A DNA stretch of 64,000 nucleotides from CAZGUH01 sp964529005 (GTDB lineage Bacteria > Actinomycetota > Acidimicrobiia > Acidimicrobiales > Ilumatobacteraceae). Of the stretch, positions 15,530 to 26,418 are shown in pieces (the first letter of the stretch is position 1; the number at the start of each line of letters is the position of its first letter). A program made the translations under genes and the position numbers. The DNA is taken from positions 62,001 through 126,000 of the forward strand of contig CAZGUH010000001.1 in NCBI GenBank assembly GCA_964529005.1. Direction: 5' to 3'. A model generated the notes under the pieces. It was not told the origin of the DNA. It was given only the letters and a program-made list of their open reading frames with translations, and did not search any database.

Positions 15530-15889
15530 TTATCCCGGCGGTGTGGGGCCGGCCAGGTCCTCGGCTGCGTCGCCGTCCAACTCGTCGCCGAGCTGGTCGA
15601 TCGTGTCGATGTGCAGGGGGATGCCCTCGGCGCGGTACGTCGAGCGGCTCACCATGTTCGACGCGACGGGCGTCGTCAGCACCTGCAAACCGCCGGCGAT
15701 CAGGATCGACGTGATGTCGTTGGGGTGCGACAGCGTGATCGCCGCGCCGAGCAGGACGAGCAGCACGCCCGCCGTCGACGCCTTGGCAAGCGCGTGCATG
15801 CGGGCGAACACGTCGTTGAAGCGCGCCATCCCGATCGCCGCCACGAGGGTCAGCAACGATCCCGCGAGCACGAGCATGCGCCCGATCAT
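15530..15889 (-). CDS. mnhG: Mrp/Mnh antiporter subunit G
   Basis: 119 residues with three hydrophobic helices (about 4-24, 37-55, 63-80) and FNDVFARMHALAKASTAG, the MnhG/PhaG signature. The acidic, Pro-rich tail after residue 95 is longer than usual. It is the last gene of the seven-gene operon, overlapping mnhF by 4 bases. In the membrane it forms part of the small-subunit bundle of the hetero-oligomeric cation/proton antiporter that exports Na+ and supports alkali and salt tolerance. Confidence 0.92.
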   Translation of the reverse strand: MIGRMLVLAGSLLTLVAAIGMARFNDVFARMHALAKASTAGVLLVLLGAAITLSHPNDITSILIAGGLQVLTTPVASNMVSRSTYRAEGIPLHIDTIDQLGDELDGDAAEDLAGPTPPG

Positions 15890-16137
15890 CGGCCCCGCCC
15901 CTCGATGAAACGGGCGACCATGGCGGTGCCGACGAAGCCGACCAGCGTGACGACGACGATCACCGGGATGAACGCGCCGAGCCCGGTCTCGATCGCGTGC
16001 GCGGCGATCGCGCTGACGAAGACGACGATGAGCCCGTTGAGCGCGTTCACCCGGTCGGCGAGCGTCGGGCCGCGGAACAGGCGCCAGAAGAACAGCACGG
16101 CGGCGAGGACCAGCACGACGAACGTCACCGCGATCAT
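15886..16137 (-). CDS. mnhF: Mrp/Mnh antiporter subunit F
   Basis: 83 residues, three transmembrane helices. RLFRGPTLADRVNALNGL is the conserved MnhF/PhaF segment, and length is normal for the family. Start and stop overlap mnhE and mnhG by 4 bases each, so translation is coupled. It is a structural membrane subunit of the antiporter and has no known activity alone. Confidence 0.93.
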   Translation of the reverse strand: MIAVTFVVLVLAAVLFFWRLFRGPTLADRVNALNGLIVVFVSAIAAHAIETGLGAFIPVIVVVTLVGFVGTAMVARFIEGRGR

Positions 16138-16664
16138 GCGCTCACCTCACGGGCGGGCGCGGGTGTGAGCAGTTCGAGCTCCTCGGCGGTGCCGATCGCG
16201 CGGATGACGAGCTTCTCGAGGTGGGCGATGCGGCGGCGGGTGTCGACGACGTCGCGGAAATGCAGCACGTGGATGTAGACCGTCGGCGGATCGGGCCGCA
16301 CGTCCACCGCCATCATCCCGGGGCTGAGCGCGACGATGTTGGCCACCATCGTGATCGTCGACTCGGAGCCGCTGCGCAAGCGGCAGGCGACGACTGCGGT
16401 GCGCACGCGCGACCCGCGGGAGAGGATCTCCCGTGTCACGACGGCGTTCGACACGGCGAGCTGCGCCGCCACGTGGCCGACGAGGCGGGCGAAGGCCAGC
16501 GGGCGGACCCGTGCCCAACGCGGCGCGGCACGACGGCCGGTGGGGAACACGATCATCAGCAACGCGGCGACCGCGGCGCCGCTCAGCACGTTGGCGAGGC
16601 TCAGCTCGCCCCACAGCAGCACCCACAAGATCGTGAGGAAGACGCCGCGCCCGATCGGGTTCAT
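16134..16664 (-). CDS. mnhE: Mrp/Mnh antiporter subunit E
   Basis: 176 residues with two N-terminal membrane helices and the MnhE motifs WGELSLANVLSGA near the start and IVALSPGMMAVDV in the cytoplasmic domain. That domain carries VYIHVLHFRD and a basic helix. Both ends overlap neighbouring genes by 4 bases. It is needed for assembly of the complex in characterised systems. Confidence 0.93.
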   Translation of the reverse strand: MNPIGRGVFLTILWVLLWGELSLANVLSGAAVAALLMIVFPTGRRAAPRWARVRPLAFARLVGHVAAQLAVSNAVVTREILSRGSRVRTAVVACRLRSGSESTITMVANIVALSPGMMAVDVRPDPPTVYIHVLHFRDVVDTRRRIAHLEKLVIRAIGTAEELELLTPAPAREVSA

Positions 16665-18166
16665 CGCCTCGCCCCCGACCCGAGCACCGCCTTCAGATAG
16701 CCGGACGTGTCCAGCAGGTCGCCTGCCGTGCGCTCACACAACCCGTAGAGCGGGCCCGCCGCCGCGGCGATGGCGAGGCTGACGAGGACCAGCGCGATCG
16801 TGGGCCCGATCATCAGCACCGGTCCGCCGGCGCGGCCGACGGTGTGCACGACGCCGCGCGGCGGATCGTCGGACGGGTTCCAGAACACGCCGATCCAGAT
16901 CTTCATCATCGAGAACAGGCTCAGCAGGCTGACGACGAGGCTGACGGCGACGATGACGTACTGGCCGCTGGCGAACCCGGCCTCGGTGAGCGCGAACTTG
17001 GGCACGAAGCCCGACAGCGGCGGAACTCCGGCGAGTCCCAGCGCGGGGACGAGGAAGAGCACGGCCACCACGGGCGCAGAGCGCACCATGTTGCCGAGCT
17101 CGCGCATGCTGCTCGACCCGCCGACGTGCTCGATCAGCCCTCCGGTGAGGAACAGCGTCGTCTTCGCCACGATGTGGTGCACCGTGTAGAAGATCGCCGC
17201 GGCCAGCCCGGCGATCGAGAACAGGCCCAGGCCCATCACCATGTAGCCGATGTGGCTGATGATGTTGAACGACAGCACCCGCTTGACGTCGTCCTGGGCG
17301 ATGGCGCCGAGCACGCCGATCACCATCGTCAGTCCGGCGACCACCAGCAGCAGGGCGCCCGGCCTGCTCTCCGCCGGGAACAGCAGTGTCTGCGTGCGGA
17401 TGAGCGCGTAGACGCCGACCTTGGTGAGCAGGCCGGCGAACACCGCGGTCACCGGCGACGGCGCGGTGGGGTAGCTGTCGGGCAGCCACGAGAACAGAGG
17501 GAACAAGCCGGCCTTGATGCCGAACACGGCGACGAGCAGCACCGCGAACGCGCTGCGCACCCCGGTTGGCAGCTCGGCCATGCGCTGCGCGAGATCGGCC
17601 ATGTTCATCGTGCCGGTGGCCGCGTAGAGCAACGCCAGCGACGTGATGAACAGCGCGGAGGCGAGCAGGCTGATGACGACGTACGTCATGCCGGCGCGCA
17701 CCTGCTCGCGCCGGCCGCCGAGGGTCAACAGCACGTAGCTCGCGGTGAGCATCATCTCGAACGAGACGAACAGGGTGAACATGTCGCCGGTGATGAACGA
17801 CGCCGCGACACCGGCGGACAGGATGAGGTAGACGGACTGGAAGCCGACGTGGTTGCGCTCGGCGCCGGGCTGCCCGATGGCATAGATCAGCACGGCGAGC
17901 AGCACGAGCGAGCCGACGGTGAGCATGATCGCCGACAGCCGGTCGACGACGAGGCTGATGCCGACCGGGGCCTGCCACTCCCCGGACTGCACGGCGATCG
18001 TGCCGTCGCGGTCGACCGCGACCAGCAACGCGATCGCCAGCGCGGTGGTGGCGCTGAGGACGCCGATGCCGACGACGCGCTGCGCCGTGCGCCAGCGGCC
18101 GACCAGCACCGAGACCGCGGCGCCGACCAAGGGAAGCACGATGGGCAACGCCACGACGTGCTTCAC
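16661..18166 (-). CDS. mnhD: Mrp/Mnh antiporter subunit D
   Basis: 501 residues, a polytopic proton-pumping subunit related to NuoN/NuoL of respiratory complex I. Visible family features are the central lysine/histidine helix region around FPLFSWLPDSYPTAPSPVTAVFAG and QDDVKRVLSFNIISHIGYM. The 501 residues give about 14 helices, as expected. It overlaps mnhC and mnhE by 4 bases. Some MnhD-like proteins belong to hydrogenases or other complexes, but the complete A-G gene set decides the assignment. Confidence 0.94.
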   Translation of the reverse strand: MKHVVALPIVLPLVGAAVSVLVGRWRTAQRVVGIGVLSATTALAIALLVAVDRDGTIAVQSGEWQAPVGISLVVDRLSAIMLTVGSLVLLAVLIYAIGQPGAERNHVGFQSVYLILSAGVAASFITGDMFTLFVSFEMMLTASYVLLTLGGRREQVRAGMTYVVISLLASALFITSLALLYAATGTMNMADLAQRMAELPTGVRSAFAVLLVAVFGIKAGLFPLFSWLPDSYPTAPSPVTAVFAGLLTKVGVYALIRTQTLLFPAESRPGALLLVVAGLTMVIGVLGAIAQDDVKRVLSFNIISHIGYMVMGLGLFSIAGLAAAIFYTVHHIVAKTTLFLTGGLIEHVGGSSSMRELGNMVRSAPVVAVLFLVPALGLAGVPPLSGFVPKFALTEAGFASGQYVIVAVSLVVSLLSLFSMMKIWIGVFWNPSDDPPRGVVHTVGRAGGPVLMIGPTIALVLVSLAIAAAAGPLYGLCERTAGDLLDTSGYLKAVLGSGARR

Positions 18167-18600
18167 CGCGCCACCTCCTGCCCGTCGGACGTGTCCTCGC
18201 GCAGCTCCTGCTCCTCGTCGGACACCTCCTCGTCGGAGACCTCCTTGTCCGACCGCCGTCCCCGTCCGACGGCGCGGTCGGTGAGGTCGTCCTCGACCTC
18301 GTCGTCATGGGTGAGCAACCAGCTGCGGTATGCCAGCGCGAGCAGCAGCGCCGTGACGCCGAACGTGATGACGATGGTCGTCAGCGCCAGCGCCTGCGGC
18401 AGGGGATCGGCGAACTCGCCGAGCTCGCCACTGCCGATCAGCGGCGCGACGCCGCCTTCCCCCGACGTCATCAGCAACACGTTGGCCCCGTGGCTGAGCA
18501 GCGCCAAGCCGATGATGATGCGGCTCAGCTTGCGTTGCAGCACGAGGTAGGTGCCGATGCCGAACAGCGTCGCGGCGGCGACCGCCATCACGATCGTCAT
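18163..18600 (-). CDS. mnhC: Mrp/Mnh antiporter subunit C
   Basis: 145 residues from ATG 18600. Three helices of the NuoK type: GIGTYLVLQRKLSRIIIGLALLSHGANVLLM split over the first two, then PLPQALALTTIVITFG before the third. After about residue 100 there is an extra acidic cytoplasmic tail with repeated SDEEVSDEE-like residues that most MnhC proteins lack. It overlaps mnhB by 4 bases. Confidence 0.92.
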   Translation of the reverse strand: MTIVMAVAAATLFGIGTYLVLQRKLSRIIIGLALLSHGANVLLMTSGEGGVAPLIGSGELGEFADPLPQALALTTIVITFGVTALLLALAYRSWLLTHDDEVEDDLTDRAVGRGRRSDKEVSDEEVSDEEQELREDTSDGQEVAR

Positions 18601-19031
18601 GGCGCGTCCTCGACGGACTCGTCGCCGAACGCCTCGAACACCATGAAGACCAATCCGACGACCAGCAGGTACACGCCGACGTCGAAGGCGAGGGTGGACG
18701 ACAGGTAGACGTGTCCCAGCGCGGGCACGTCGAAGGATCTGCTGAGCGCGGTGAGGATCGGCTTGCCGAGCACGATCGGCGTCAGCGCCGCGACCGCGGC
18801 GACGAGCAGTCCCGTCCCGAGGATCGTCCACGGTTGCAGGCGGGTCAGGGCGCGCACGTCGTCGATGCCGCCCGCCAAGTAGCGCAAGGCGATCGCCGCC
18901 CCGGCCACGAGACCGCCGACGAAGCCTCCTCCCGGCTGGTTGTGGCCGACGAACAGCAGCCAGATCGACCCGGCGAGGACCGCGTGGAACACGACGCGCA
19001 CGGATTGGTCGAGGAACACGAGGCGCTTCAC
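18597..19031 (-). CDS. mnhB: Mrp/Mnh antiporter subunit B
   Basis: 144 residues with four helices and the MnhB signature GHNQPGGGFVGGL near residue 30. Length matches stand-alone MnhB proteins. The start overlaps the mnhA stop by 4 bases. It is a membrane subunit of the antiporter, adjacent to MnhA in the complex. Confidence 0.93.
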   Translation of the reverse strand: MKRLVFLDQSVRVVFHAVLAGSIWLLFVGHNQPGGGFVGGLVAGAAIALRYLAGGIDDVRALTRLQPWTILGTGLLVAAVAALTPIVLGKPILTALSRSFDVPALGHVYLSSTLAFDVGVYLLVVGLVFMVFEAFGDESVEDAP

Positions 19032-21382
19032 GGCGCGGTCTCCGCCGTGTGCTCCGCCGCGTCGGCACGCGCCGCGCGCCGCCGGCCGACGCGGGCGAGC
19101 GCGACGGCGCCGATCGCCGCCGACGTCAGAACGGTGATCTCGCCGAGCGTGTCGAGTCCGCGGATGTCGACGAGGATGACGTTGACCACGTTGCGGCCGT
19201 GGCCGTCGGGCAGCGCCCGCTCGAGCATCTCGGTCGACACCGGCTCGGACCGGCGGACCCCGCGGGCGATGATCGCGAAGCAGAACACCATCACCGCCAC
19301 CGACACCGAGATGATGACGCGCACGACGCGTCGGCGCAGCGTCGAGGTGCGCTCGAAGCGATCAGGCAGGCGGCGAAGCACGAGGACGAACAGGACCGTC
19401 GACAGCGTTTCGATGGCGACCTGGGTGAGGGCGAGGTCGGGGGCGCCCTGCACGACGAACAACGCGGCCATCGCGTAGCCGGCGACGCCGAGGAACAGCG
19501 CGGCGGAGAAGCGCCGGCGCACGATCGACGCGGCGAGCGCTGCCCCGAGCAAGGCGACGACGACCGCGACCTGCGCGGGGCTGTCGGTCGCGTCGGGCCA
19601 TCCGGGCCAGGGGGCCGAGGCGATCAGGACCACCCCCGGCGCTGCCGCCGCGGTCAGCAGGATGAGACCGGCGTAGGCGGGCAGCGAGCCGTTCTGCACG
19701 GTTCTGGTGACGCGGTCGGCGAGCGCGTTGAGCCCGCGCAGCAGTCCGAGATACGTGTCGGTGCCCGACGGGATCGCGGCCCCGGCCGCCAGCCCGCTTG
19801 CGACCGGCCGGCGGGCGAGGACCAGCAGCGCGCCGATCGCGAACGTGCAGAGCGACAGCGCGAGAGCAGCCGTCGCGCCATGCCACAGCGCGAGGTGCTC
19901 GACATGCGCCGGTGCGCCGGCGATCGCCAGCAACGACGACGCCGCTTCGCCGACCACCGTGTCGAACGTCCGCGGGACGATGCCGGCGACCAGCGTCACC
20001 ACCGCCAGCGCGATCGCCGGCGCGACGAAGGGACGCTCGGGCGGGTGTGTCCCGCCCGCCGTTTCCGCCGCACCGGGCGGCCGCAGCACCGCCAGTGTGA
20101 AGCGGGCGCTGTAGGCGAACGTCAGGGCCGAGCCGGCCACCAGCCCCACGACCACCCACGTGCTCGCGCGGAAGGGATCGCCGGTCATCGCGTCGAGCGC
20201 GGCCTCCTTGGCGATGAAGCCGAACGTCAACGGGATGCCGGCCATCGACGCGGCACTGACGACCGTGGCGATCTTCACCGCGCGCCATCGCCGATCGAGG
20301 GCCGGCAGGCGACGGATGTCGCGGGTTCCGGTCCCGTGATCGACGATGCCGACGACCATGAACAGCGTCGCCTTGAACGCCGCGTGGGCCACGAGGAGCG
20401 CGCAGCCGGCGGCCGTCGCTGCCTCGATGCCGGCGCCGAACAGCACGGTCATCAGACCGAGCTGGCTGACGGTGCCGAACGCGAGCATCAGCTTGAGGTC
20501 GTCCTGGCGCAGGGCGCGCAGCCCGCCGGCGAGCATCGTGGTCAACCCGACGGCGATGGTCAATGGGCGCCAGACCCCGATCGTGGCGAAGATCGGAGCG
20601 AGCCGGGCGATCAGGTACACGCCTGCCTTCACCATCGTCGCCGAGTGCAGGTAGGCGCTGATCGGGGTCGGCGCCGCCATCGCGCCCGGCAGCCACGAGT
20701 GGAACGGGTACTGCGCCGACTTGGTGAACGCGCCGACCAGGACGAGCACCAGCGCCGCGGTCACGCTCGCGCCGGCCGGCGGGTCGGCCAAAAGCGCGCT
20801 CAGCCGGTACGTCCCGGCGGCCTGGCCGAGCAGCACGAACCCGGCGAGCATCGTGAGCCCGCCGGCGGACGTCACCAACAGCGCATGCAGCGCGGCGGCG
20901 CGGGCCTGGGGTCGGGTGTGCTCGTTGCCGATCAACAGGTACGACGTGATCGACGTCAGCTCCCACGCGGTGTACAGCACGAGAAGGTTGTCGGCGGTGA
21001 CGACCCCGAGCATCGCCCCGGCGAACACCGTGAGCAGGCCGGCGCAGCGACCCAGTCCTTCGTCCGCGGGCGAGAAGTAGTACGCCGCGTAGACGAACAC
21101 CGCCATCCCGACGGCCGCGACGATCAACGTCATCAGCGCGGCGAACCCGTCGACGCGCAGATCGAGCGCGAGGCCCAGGCGCGGCGCCCATGCGAGGTGC
21201 TCGGTGACCGGGTCGCCGTCGAGGACGCCGGGCAGGCGGATGGCGAGCCACACGAGCGTCGCCGCCGGCGCGACCAGCGCGAACAGGAAGCTGCGTCGAC
21301 CGAGGCGGGCGCCGGTGGGGAACAGCGCGAGGCCGACGGCCGCGTGAAGGGCCAACAGCGCGATCACGTCGCCCCCCAGCAC
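19028..21382 (-). CDS. mnhA: Mrp/Mnh antiporter subunit A
   Basis: 784 residues from GTG 21382, the first gene of the operon. The N-terminal ~500 residues are NuoL-like: YTAWELTSITSYLLIG, SAQYPFHSWLPGAMAAPTPISAYLHSATMVKAG with the ion-channel lysine and histidine, and RQDDLKLMLAFGTVSQLG. The C-terminal ~280 residues hold the extra helices and an MbhD/E-like part (APDLALTQVAIETLSTVLFVLVLRRLP region) that defines full-length MrpA. It forms the largest Na+/H+-translocating subunit. No clear terminator or regulator is seen upstream; the 120-base gap to the divergent gene holds its promoter, not identified with confidence. Confidence 0.94.
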   Translation of the reverse strand: MLGGDVIALLALHAAVGLALFPTGARLGRRSFLFALVAPAATLVWLAIRLPGVLDGDPVTEHLAWAPRLGLALDLRVDGFAALMTLIVAAVGMAVFVYAAYYFSPADEGLGRCAGLLTVFAGAMLGVVTADNLLVLYTAWELTSITSYLLIGNEHTRPQARAAALHALLVTSAGGLTMLAGFVLLGQAAGTYRLSALLADPPAGASVTAALVLVLVGAFTKSAQYPFHSWLPGAMAAPTPISAYLHSATMVKAGVYLIARLAPIFATIGVWRPLTIAVGLTTMLAGGLRALRQDDLKLMLAFGTVSQLGLMTVLFGAGIEAATAAGCALLVAHAAFKATLFMVVGIVDHGTGTRDIRRLPALDRRWRAVKIATVVSAASMAGIPLTFGFIAKEAALDAMTGDPFRASTWVVVGLVAGSALTFAYSARFTLAVLRPPGAAETAGGTHPPERPFVAPAIALAVVTLVAGIVPRTFDTVVGEAASSLLAIAGAPAHVEHLALWHGATAALALSLCTFAIGALLVLARRPVASGLAAGAAIPSGTDTYLGLLRGLNALADRVTRTVQNGSLPAYAGLILLTAAAAPGVVLIASAPWPGWPDATDSPAQVAVVVALLGAALAASIVRRRFSAALFLGVAGYAMAALFVVQGAPDLALTQVAIETLSTVLFVLVLRRLPDRFERTSTLRRRVVRVIISVSVAVMVFCFAIIARGVRRSEPVSTEMLERALPDGHGRNVVNVILVDIRGLDTLGEITVLTSAAIGAVALARVGRRRAARADAAEHTAETAP

Positions 21383-21502
21383 CTGTGGCGAGGACCGGGG
21401 TACATGTCCGGCCGCATGCTAGTAGGGCGAGGTGCTCGCTCTGGAGACGCGATCGCGATCGCGCACTCCGGCCGCGCCCGGCGGGCCAGACTGTGCGGCC
21501 GT

Positions 21503-22765
21503 ATGAGCACGACGCGCAAGGGCAGCCGCAAGCCGGGCCGGCCGCAGGCCACGCGGATCGAGCGCAGGCGGGCGGCCATCGAGCGGCGCCGCGCGATCTC
21601 GCGCGCCGCGATCACCGAGCAGGTCCGGGCGCGCCGCAGGCGGCGCGCCCGGCTGCGCTGGGCGAGCGCGGTCGGCGTGCTGGTCGTCGTGGCGCTCGCG
21701 GTGGTGATCATCTGGCGGCGCGGCGACGGCGACGACGGTCCGAGCGCGGCGCTGAACGCCGAGCGGGTCGACAGCGACGGCCAGCCGCTCGGCATCACCG
21801 AGCCCCGCCCGGCGTACTCGATCACGTACCGCGTCGAGACCTTCAGCGGCTCCGCCGTGGACGTGACGACGGAGACCACTCGGGTCCGCCGGCCCTTCGA
21901 CGCGCACATCTCCAGCCTGGAGGGCGAACCGCCCGGGGCCGCGCCGCAATGGTCGGTGACCGCCACCCTCGGCCTGTACGGCAATTCCACCGGCACCTCC
22001 GCGGTCGAGGCCAACGCGGGCGCCCCAGCGGCGGCGCTCGGTGACCCACGGCTCGACGCGACGCTCGACGATCTCGTCAGCGACGGGATGTTCGTGCTCG
22101 GCGAGCGCCGGCAGCTCCTCGGTCGCGAGTGCCAGGTGTACCGTACCGGCCTGCCGCTGGAGAACCCCGGCGTCGCGGCTCCGACCGAAGGCGACTATGC
22201 CGAGATCTGCGTCGACGCTGCGGGGCTGATGCTCGAGGAGGTCTACGTCTCGGCCGGCGAGGTGTTGCAGCACCGCACGGCCGTCTCCGTCGACGGCCTC
22301 TACGAGCCCGCCGACGCCGATTTCGCGATCGACGCCGAGCCGGCCGGCGTCGACGCCGGAGGCAGGGACCTCGAAGAGATCGACGCCGCCGCCGCGCCGG
22401 TGGCGGGCTACTGGGCGTTCACGGACCCGCCGGATGGCTACGAGCACGTCGGGCGGTACCTCCTGCGCGAGCAGGGCGACACGGCCGATGAGCCGATCGA
22501 GAGCTACATCGACGTGTACGCCGACGGGCCGGACACGATCATCGTCCGCCAGGGCCCCGTGGCGGCTCAGCCGCCAGGTGACGTCACGTCGGCGCCGTCG
22601 ACCGAGTCGGCGGCGCTCGGCTCGATCCAGACGCTGACCACGGCCGGGGGCACGACGGTCCTCGCCCATCCGGCGGAACCCGCCGATTGGTTCGTGCACG
22701 TGAGCGGCACGGCGCCGCGTGCCGACCTGCTGACGGTCGTCGAGGCCCTCGGCGTCACCAGCTGA
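21503..22765 (+). CDS. Single-pass membrane protein of unknown function
   Basis: 420 residues. The first 50 are extremely basic (Arg/Lys-rich) and cytoplasmic. One helix at about 52-71 follows, then an acidic outside domain of about 350 residues with no recognised family. The outside part has two cysteines (GRECQVYRTG and AEICVDAAG) that could form a disulfide, and a late DPPDGYEHVGRYLL repeat-like beta segment. It is divergent from mnhA and its 3' end overlaps the CDF gene by 11 bases. CAGACT at 21487-21492 is a possible -10 box. LolA/RsiB-like outer-surface sensors have similar topology, but I see no motif that decides. Confidence 0.65.
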   Translation: MSTTRKGSRKPGRPQATRIERRRAAIERRRAISRAAITEQVRARRRRRARLRWASAVGVLVVVALAVVIIWRRGDGDDGPSAALNAERVDSDGQPLGITEPRPAYSITYRVETFSGSAVDVTTETTRVRRPFDAHISSLEGEPPGAAPQWSVTATLGLYGNSTGTSAVEANAGAPAAALGDPRLDATLDDLVSDGMFVLGERRQLLGRECQVYRTGLPLENPGVAAPTEGDYAEICVDAAGLMLEEVYVSAGEVLQHRTAVSVDGLYEPADADFAIDAEPAGVDAGGRDLEEIDAAAAPVAGYWAFTDPPDGYEHVGRYLLREQGDTADEPIESYIDVYADGPDTIIVRQGPVAAQPPGDVTSAPSTESAALGSIQTLTTAGGTTVLAHPAEPADWFVHVSGTAPRADLLTVVEALGVTS

Positions 22766-23723
22766 GCTGATCGCAGCCGGTGTGGTCCTCCGGCTCGACC
22801 TGCAAGGTCGCGTGGGTGAGGCCGTGGCGGGCCTGGAGCAGGTCGCGGGCCGCGTCGAGCACGGCATGGGTGTCGACGCCGCGGCGCACGACGACATGAG
22901 CGGAGGCGACCTCCATCTCTGACGTCAGCGTCCAGACGTGCAGGTCGTGCACGTCGACGACGCCGTCGATCCCGGCCAGCTGGGCGCGGATCGTCCCCAC
23001 GTCGAGCCCGGCAGGGGCGACCTGCACGAGGATCCGCAGCGCGCGGCGGCCGAGCCGCCAGGCACGGGGAAGGATGAACAGGCCGATGCCGGCGCCGACG
23101 ACGGGGTCGACCCAGGTCCAGCCGGTGATGCCCCACACCGCGGCGGCGACGACGACGCCGATCGAGCCGACGGTGTCCGCCAGCACCTCCAGGTAGGCGC
23201 CGTGGACGTTGAGGTTCGTGTCCGCCCCCGGGCGCAACAGCGCGAACGCGGCCACGTTCACCGCGAGCCCGATCGCGCCGACCACCAGCACGGGCGTCGA
23301 GGCGACCGCCGGCGGGTCGTCGAGGCGCGCGATCGCCTCGTAGAGCACCCACCCGGCGACGCCGAAGAGCAGCACCGCGTTGGCCAGCGCGGCGAGGATC
23401 TCGAGGCGGTAGAGGCCGAACGTGCGCTGCCCGTCGCTGTGGGCCGCAGCCGCCGCCGCGATCGCGGCGAGCGCCATGCCGAGGCCGAGCGCATCGGTCG
23501 CCATGTGACCGGCGTCGGACAACAGGGCCAGCGAGCCGGCCACGATGCCGGTGACGAGCTGCACGGCGAGGAACCCGACCGTGAGCGCGAACGCGAGGGT
23601 CAGCGCCCGGCGGTGGCGTGCCCCGCCGGCGAGCGCTCGGCCGTGCTGATGAACGTGCTCATGGCCGTGGTGCTGGCCCTGCTCCGGCTTGTGCGGACGG
23701 CTGTGACCGGCGTGGTCGTGCAC
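22755..23723 (-). CDS. Cation diffusion facilitator (zinc/cobalt-type efflux)
   Basis: 322 residues from GTG 23723. A His-rich N-terminus (HGHEHVHQHG) precedes six helices. Helix 2 carries the metal site SDAGHMATD. The helix 5 site reads YLEVLADTVGS, with Glu where classical ZitB/CzcD has His. A cytoplasmic domain ends with HDLHVWTLTSEM, typical of ZitB-type proteins. The family exports Zn2+ or Co2+ in exchange for protons. TAGGCT on the minus strand at 23730-23735 is 6 bases before the start. Metal choice is not determinable. Confidence 0.9.
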   Translation of the reverse strand: MHDHAGHSRPHKPEQGQHHGHEHVHQHGRALAGGARHRRALTLAFALTVGFLAVQLVTGIVAGSLALLSDAGHMATDALGLGMALAAIAAAAAAHSDGQRTFGLYRLEILAALANAVLLFGVAGWVLYEAIARLDDPPAVASTPVLVVGAIGLAVNVAAFALLRPGADTNLNVHGAYLEVLADTVGSIGVVVAAAVWGITGWTWVDPVVGAGIGLFILPRAWRLGRRALRILVQVAPAGLDVGTIRAQLAGIDGVVDVHDLHVWTLTSEMEVASAHVVVRRGVDTHAVLDAARDLLQARHGLTHATLQVEPEDHTGCDQLSW

Positions 23724-23777
23724 GCCTCCAGCCTATGCACCACCTGGCCACGGCATCGGTTGGGGTCCACGGCAAGA

Positions 23778-23811
23778 ACTTTGTCGTCAAACTTTGACGT
23801 GCAAGTATCAT
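23778..23811 (+). promoter_or_regulatory. Promoter of the mutase operon with perfect palindromic operator
   Basis: TTGTCG (23781-23786) and TATCAT (23806-23811) form a -35/-10 pair with a 19-base spacer; TATCAT is 6 bases before ATG 23818, so the message should be leaderless. Within the spacer lies CGTCAAA-C-TTTGACG (23785-23799), a perfect palindrome, extended by ACTT (23778-23781) and AAGT (23803-23806) into a 29-base dyad. A repressor there would block RNA polymerase directly. The MarR-family gene at the end of the operon is the most likely binder. Confidence 0.6.
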
Positions 23812-23817
23812 GAACCC

Positions 23818-25491
<1,674 letters not shown>

Positions 25492-25536
25492 ACGCGCGAG
25501 CGTCGTAGGGACCGGACCAGCTGGAGGCAGACGAGG

Positions 25537-26418
25537 ATGTTGAACGGAGCGGCCATCGAGCGGGTGGGCGTGGTCGGCGGAGGGCTGATGGGCTCCGGCA
25601 TCGCCGAGGTCTGCGCCCGCGCCGGTCTCGACGTCATCGTCCTCGAGGCCGACGCCGGCGCCGCTGGCCGAGCGCTGGCCCGCATCGTCAACAGCTTCGA
25701 TCGGGGTGTGCGCAGCAACAAGCTCACCGAGGAGCAGCGTGAGGCCGCTCTCAAGCGCATCCAGGTCGACACCGACTACGACGTGCTCTCCGATCGCCAG
25801 CTGGTCGTCGAGGCCGTGGTCGAGTCCGAGCCGGTGAAGGTCGACATCTTCCGCCACCTCGACGCGGCCGTGTCAGAGCCGGGCGCGATCCTGGCGAGCA
25901 ACACCAGCTCGATCCCGATCATGAAGCTCGGCATGGCGACGAGCCGGCCCGAGCACGTCATCGGCATCCACTTCTTCAACCCGGTTCCGGTGTTGCGCCT
26001 CGTCGAGCTGGTCACCTCGCTGCTGACCGCGCCCGAGGTGTCGGCCGCGGCGGAATCGTTCGCCCACGACGTCCTCGGCAAGCACGTCATCCGCAGCCAG
26101 GACCGCGCCGGCTTCATCGTCAACGCGCTGCTCATCCCCTACATCCTTTCGGCGATCCGGATGATGGAGAGCGGGTTCGCCAGCGCCGAGGACATCGACA
26201 CCGGCATGGTCGAAGGCTGCAACCATCCGATGGGGCCGCTGCGGCTCGCCGACCTGATCGGGCTCGACACGACGATGGCGGTCGCGCAGAGCTTGTACGA
26301 GGAGTTCAAGGAGCCCCTCTACGCCGCGCCGCCGCTGCTGTCGCGCATGGTCGACGCAGGGCTCCTCGGCCGGAAGACCGGTCGAGGCTTCTACGACTAC
26401 GGAGGACGTCACGCATGA
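25537..26418 (+). CDS. 3-hydroxybutyryl-CoA dehydrogenase
   Basis: 293 residues. The Rossmann motif GVVGGGLMGSGIAEV lies at the N-terminus, followed by SNTSSIPI, IGIHFFNPVPV (catalytic His in the HFFNP motif) and the closing GRKTGRGFYDY. This is the soluble FadB2/Hbd type that oxidises (S)-3-hydroxybutyryl-CoA with NAD(P)+. It sits inside the mutase operon: the mutase would deliver butyryl-CoA, which after oxidation and hydration yields this enzyme's substrate. Its stop overlaps the cobalamin-subunit start by 4 bases. A GGAGG site is upstream of ATG 25537. Confidence 0.9.
   Translation: MLNGAAIERVGVVGGGLMGSGIAEVCARAGLDVIVLEADAGAAGRALARIVNSFDRGVRSNKLTEEQREAALKRIQVDTDYDVLSDRQLVVEAVVESEPVKVDIFRHLDAAVSEPGAILASNTSSIPIMKLGMATSRPEHVIGIHFFNPVPVLRLVELVTSLLTAPEVSAAAESFAHDVLGKHVIRSQDRAGFIVNALLIPYILSAIRMMESGFASAEDIDTGMVEGCNHPMGPLRLADLIGLDTTMAVAQSLYEEFKEPLYAAPPLLSRMVDAGLLGRKTGRGFYDYGGRHA

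Noticed and set aside
19049..22765. A 1238-codon open frame on the + strand
   Set aside because: Only the part from 21503 is a real gene. The rest is antisense to mnhA, where every conserved antiporter motif is on the minus strand; the + frame is Arg/Gly/Asp-rich as expected for a GC-rich shadow.
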